In this document: in pieces, positions 63,003-64,000 of the stretch
Layout of the letters: every line of letters starts with the position of its first letter
How positions within the stretch are numbered: the stretch's first letter is position 1
Assembly: GCF_013385825.1 (NCBI RefSeq)
Contig: NZ_JACAPG010000003.1
Coordinates: 1-64,000 of the forward strand
DNA length: 64,000 nucleotides
DNA from: Pseudomonas reactans
GTDB lineage: Bacteria; Pseudomonadota; Gammaproteobacteria; Pseudomonadales; Pseudomonadaceae
Direction: 5' to 3'
Notes under the pieces: generated by a model
The model's database searches: none
Told to the model about the DNA's origin: nothing
What the model saw: only the letters and a program-made list of their open reading frames with translations
Translations under genes and position numbers: made by a program

Positions 63003-63893
63003 ATGTCCACCTCCGGTTTTTCCGCGTCTCAGCACCAAGCCAGCACCTTGTATCTGCCGCCCGGCCCTTGGGTGACGGTGCTGGATTGTCTGTGCGAACA
63101 CTTCCCGGCGATCAGCCGTGAACACTGGCTGGACCGGATCGCCCGAGGCCGGGTGCTGGATCTCAATGGCAGCCCGATCAGCCTGGACCTGGGTTACAAG
63201 GAAGGCCTGTGCATCTATTACTTCCGTGAAGTGCCAAACGAGAAAGTCATCCCGGTGCAGGAAACCATCCTGTATGCCGATGAGCATCTGGTGGTCGCCG
63301 ACAAGCCGCACTTCCTGCCCGTGACTCCAGCCGGTGAATACGTCGAACAAACCCTGCTGCGCCGCCTGATTCGCCGACTGGATAATCCCTCACTGGTGCC
63401 CTTGCACCGCATCGATCGGCACACGGCGGGTCTGGTGCTGTTTTCGGCCAATCCGGCCAGTCGTTCCGCGTATCAGCAACTGTTTCCCACACGCCAGATC
63501 GATAAATTCTACGAAGCCATCGCCCCAGCGCTGCCGGACCTGGCCTTTCCCATGGTGCATAAAAGCCGACTGGTCGATGGTGAGCCGTTCTTTCGCATGC
63601 AGGAAGCTGATGGCGTCCCCAATACCGAAACGGCGATGGAGGTGCGCGAGAAAAACGGCGATCTGTGGCGCTACGGCCTGTTCCCGGTGACCGGTAAGAA
63701 GCACCAACTGCGTGTGCACATGACTGCCCTCGGCGCGAGTATCTGCAACGACCCGTTCTATCCGGACGTGATCAAGGACGTCGTAGACGACTACGCCAAC
63801 CCCCTCAAACTGCTCGCCCAGGGGGTGCGGTTCATCGACCCGGTTACGGGTGAAGAACGCCGTTTGCGCAGCCAGATCATCCTCGACTGGTAA
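63003..63893 (+). CDS. RluA-family pseudouridine synthase
   Basis: A 296-residue RNA pseudouridine synthase. Catalytic Asp in PLHRIDRHTAGLVLFSA, preceded by VVADKPHFLPVTPAG and followed by KHQLRVHMTALGASICNDPF. No clear S4 domain. Resembles RluA/TruC-like proteins, but the target rRNA or tRNA position cannot be told. Start ATG 63003; the frame from 62679 overlaps the upstream gene. Confidence 0.9.
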   Translation: MSTSGFSASQHQASTLYLPPGPWVTVLDCLCEHFPAISREHWLDRIARGRVLDLNGSPISLDLGYKEGLCIYYFREVPNEKVIPVQETILYADEHLVVADKPHFLPVTPAGEYVEQTLLRRLIRRLDNPSLVPLHRIDRHTAGLVLFSANPASRSAYQQLFPTRQIDKFYEAIAPALPDLAFPMVHKSRLVDGEPFFRMQEADGVPNTETAMEVREKNGDLWRYGLFPVTGKKHQLRVHMTALGASICNDPFYPDVIKDVVDDYANPLKLLAQGVRFIDPVTGEERRLRSQIILDW

Positions 63894-63906
63894 CCCCCGG
63901 AAACGA

Positions 63907-63931
63907 CAAGGCCCGCGCGAGGCGGGCCTTG
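63907..63931. terminator. Hairpin between convergent genes at the right edge
   Basis: CAAGGCCCGC-GCGAG-GCGGGCCTTG perfect 10-bp stem, 13 bp after the pseudouridine synthase gene; no strong T run on either side. Confidence 0.7.
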
Positions 63932-63948
63932 ATGGCAAACGCTAAGAC

Positions 63949-64000
63949 TTACAGGTCTTTGACGGTGCGAACCTGGTCTTTGTTGATGCGGGTCTGCTTG
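63949..64000 (-). CDS. C-terminus of a minus-strand gene, partial
   Basis: Only the last 17 codons are inside the window: ...KQTRINKDQVRTVKDL and TAA at 63949-63951. The frame is open to the edge. I cannot assign a family. Confidence 0.35.
   Translation of the reverse strand, partial: KQTRINKDQVRTVKDL

Overview
The window is chromosomal DNA of a fluorescent Pseudomonas, most likely of the P. fluorescens group. This rests on the GC-rich coding bias, an OprI lipoprotein, the EarP/EF-P(Arg32) pair, Pseudomonas-type REPINs built on GAGCGAGCTTGCTCGCGAA, and a gene order that I recall (not searched) as matching the P. aeruginosa PA2824-PA2858 segment: sagS, ospR, gpx, msrB, alaA, htpX, deaD, class II DAHP synthase, ohrR, ohr, efp, earP, oprI, L,D-transpeptidase, tesA, ybbA, ybbP. 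Nearly all of it reads as core chromosome. No tRNA, rRNA, transposase, prophage or CRISPR array was seen.

Left part (1-13.7 kb), the most variable stretch: an RHS/YD-repeat protein running off the left edge and apparently translated by coupling to a 14-codon leader; a chemotaxis receptor and tatD; an MltF-like lytic transglycosylase; a DoxX membrane protein; and a Gld-type ABC system (GldG-like, permease, ATPase with a decayed Walker A), divergent from an unrecognised coiled-coil protein. greB follows.

Centre (13.7-46 kb), housekeeping and stress functions: ybbP-ybbA/tesA, L,D-transpeptidase, oprI, class I DAHP synthase, PilZ/thioredoxin-like/panE, cysB, earP-efp, an esterase, the ohrR-ohr peroxide module with tandem operator-like repeats, two LysR regulators, a TauE/SafE permease, a YcaQ/AlkX-type glycosylase, class II DAHP synthase, deaD with a long structured leader, tpm, htpX, alaA, msrB, gpx-ospR.

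Right part (46-64 kb), signalling and envelope: SagS hybrid kinase, a DUF815 ATPase, free-Met-sulfoxide reductase, a BvgS/EvgS-like unorthodox kinase with an EvgA-like regulator and an orphan receiver, dgt, an EAL phosphodiesterase, the yqjD-yqjE-yqjK trio, an Amt ammonium transporter, a Kef-type antiporter, a small glutaredoxin-like protein and an RluA-type pseudouridine synthase.

Themes that link the genes: thiol and peroxide defence (Ohr/OhrR, Gpx/OspR, MsrB, fRMsr, thioredoxin- and glutaredoxin-like proteins), surface and c-di-GMP signalling (SagS, BvgS-like kinase, EAL, PilZ), and unusually tight packing (start codons shared or overlapping between divergent genes, 4-bp couplings, convergent 3' overlaps). 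Five REPINs sit at gene ends, one of them supplying a stop codon. Starts were chosen from ribosome binding sites and family knowledge; several are non-ATG (GTG or TTG) and are flagged.
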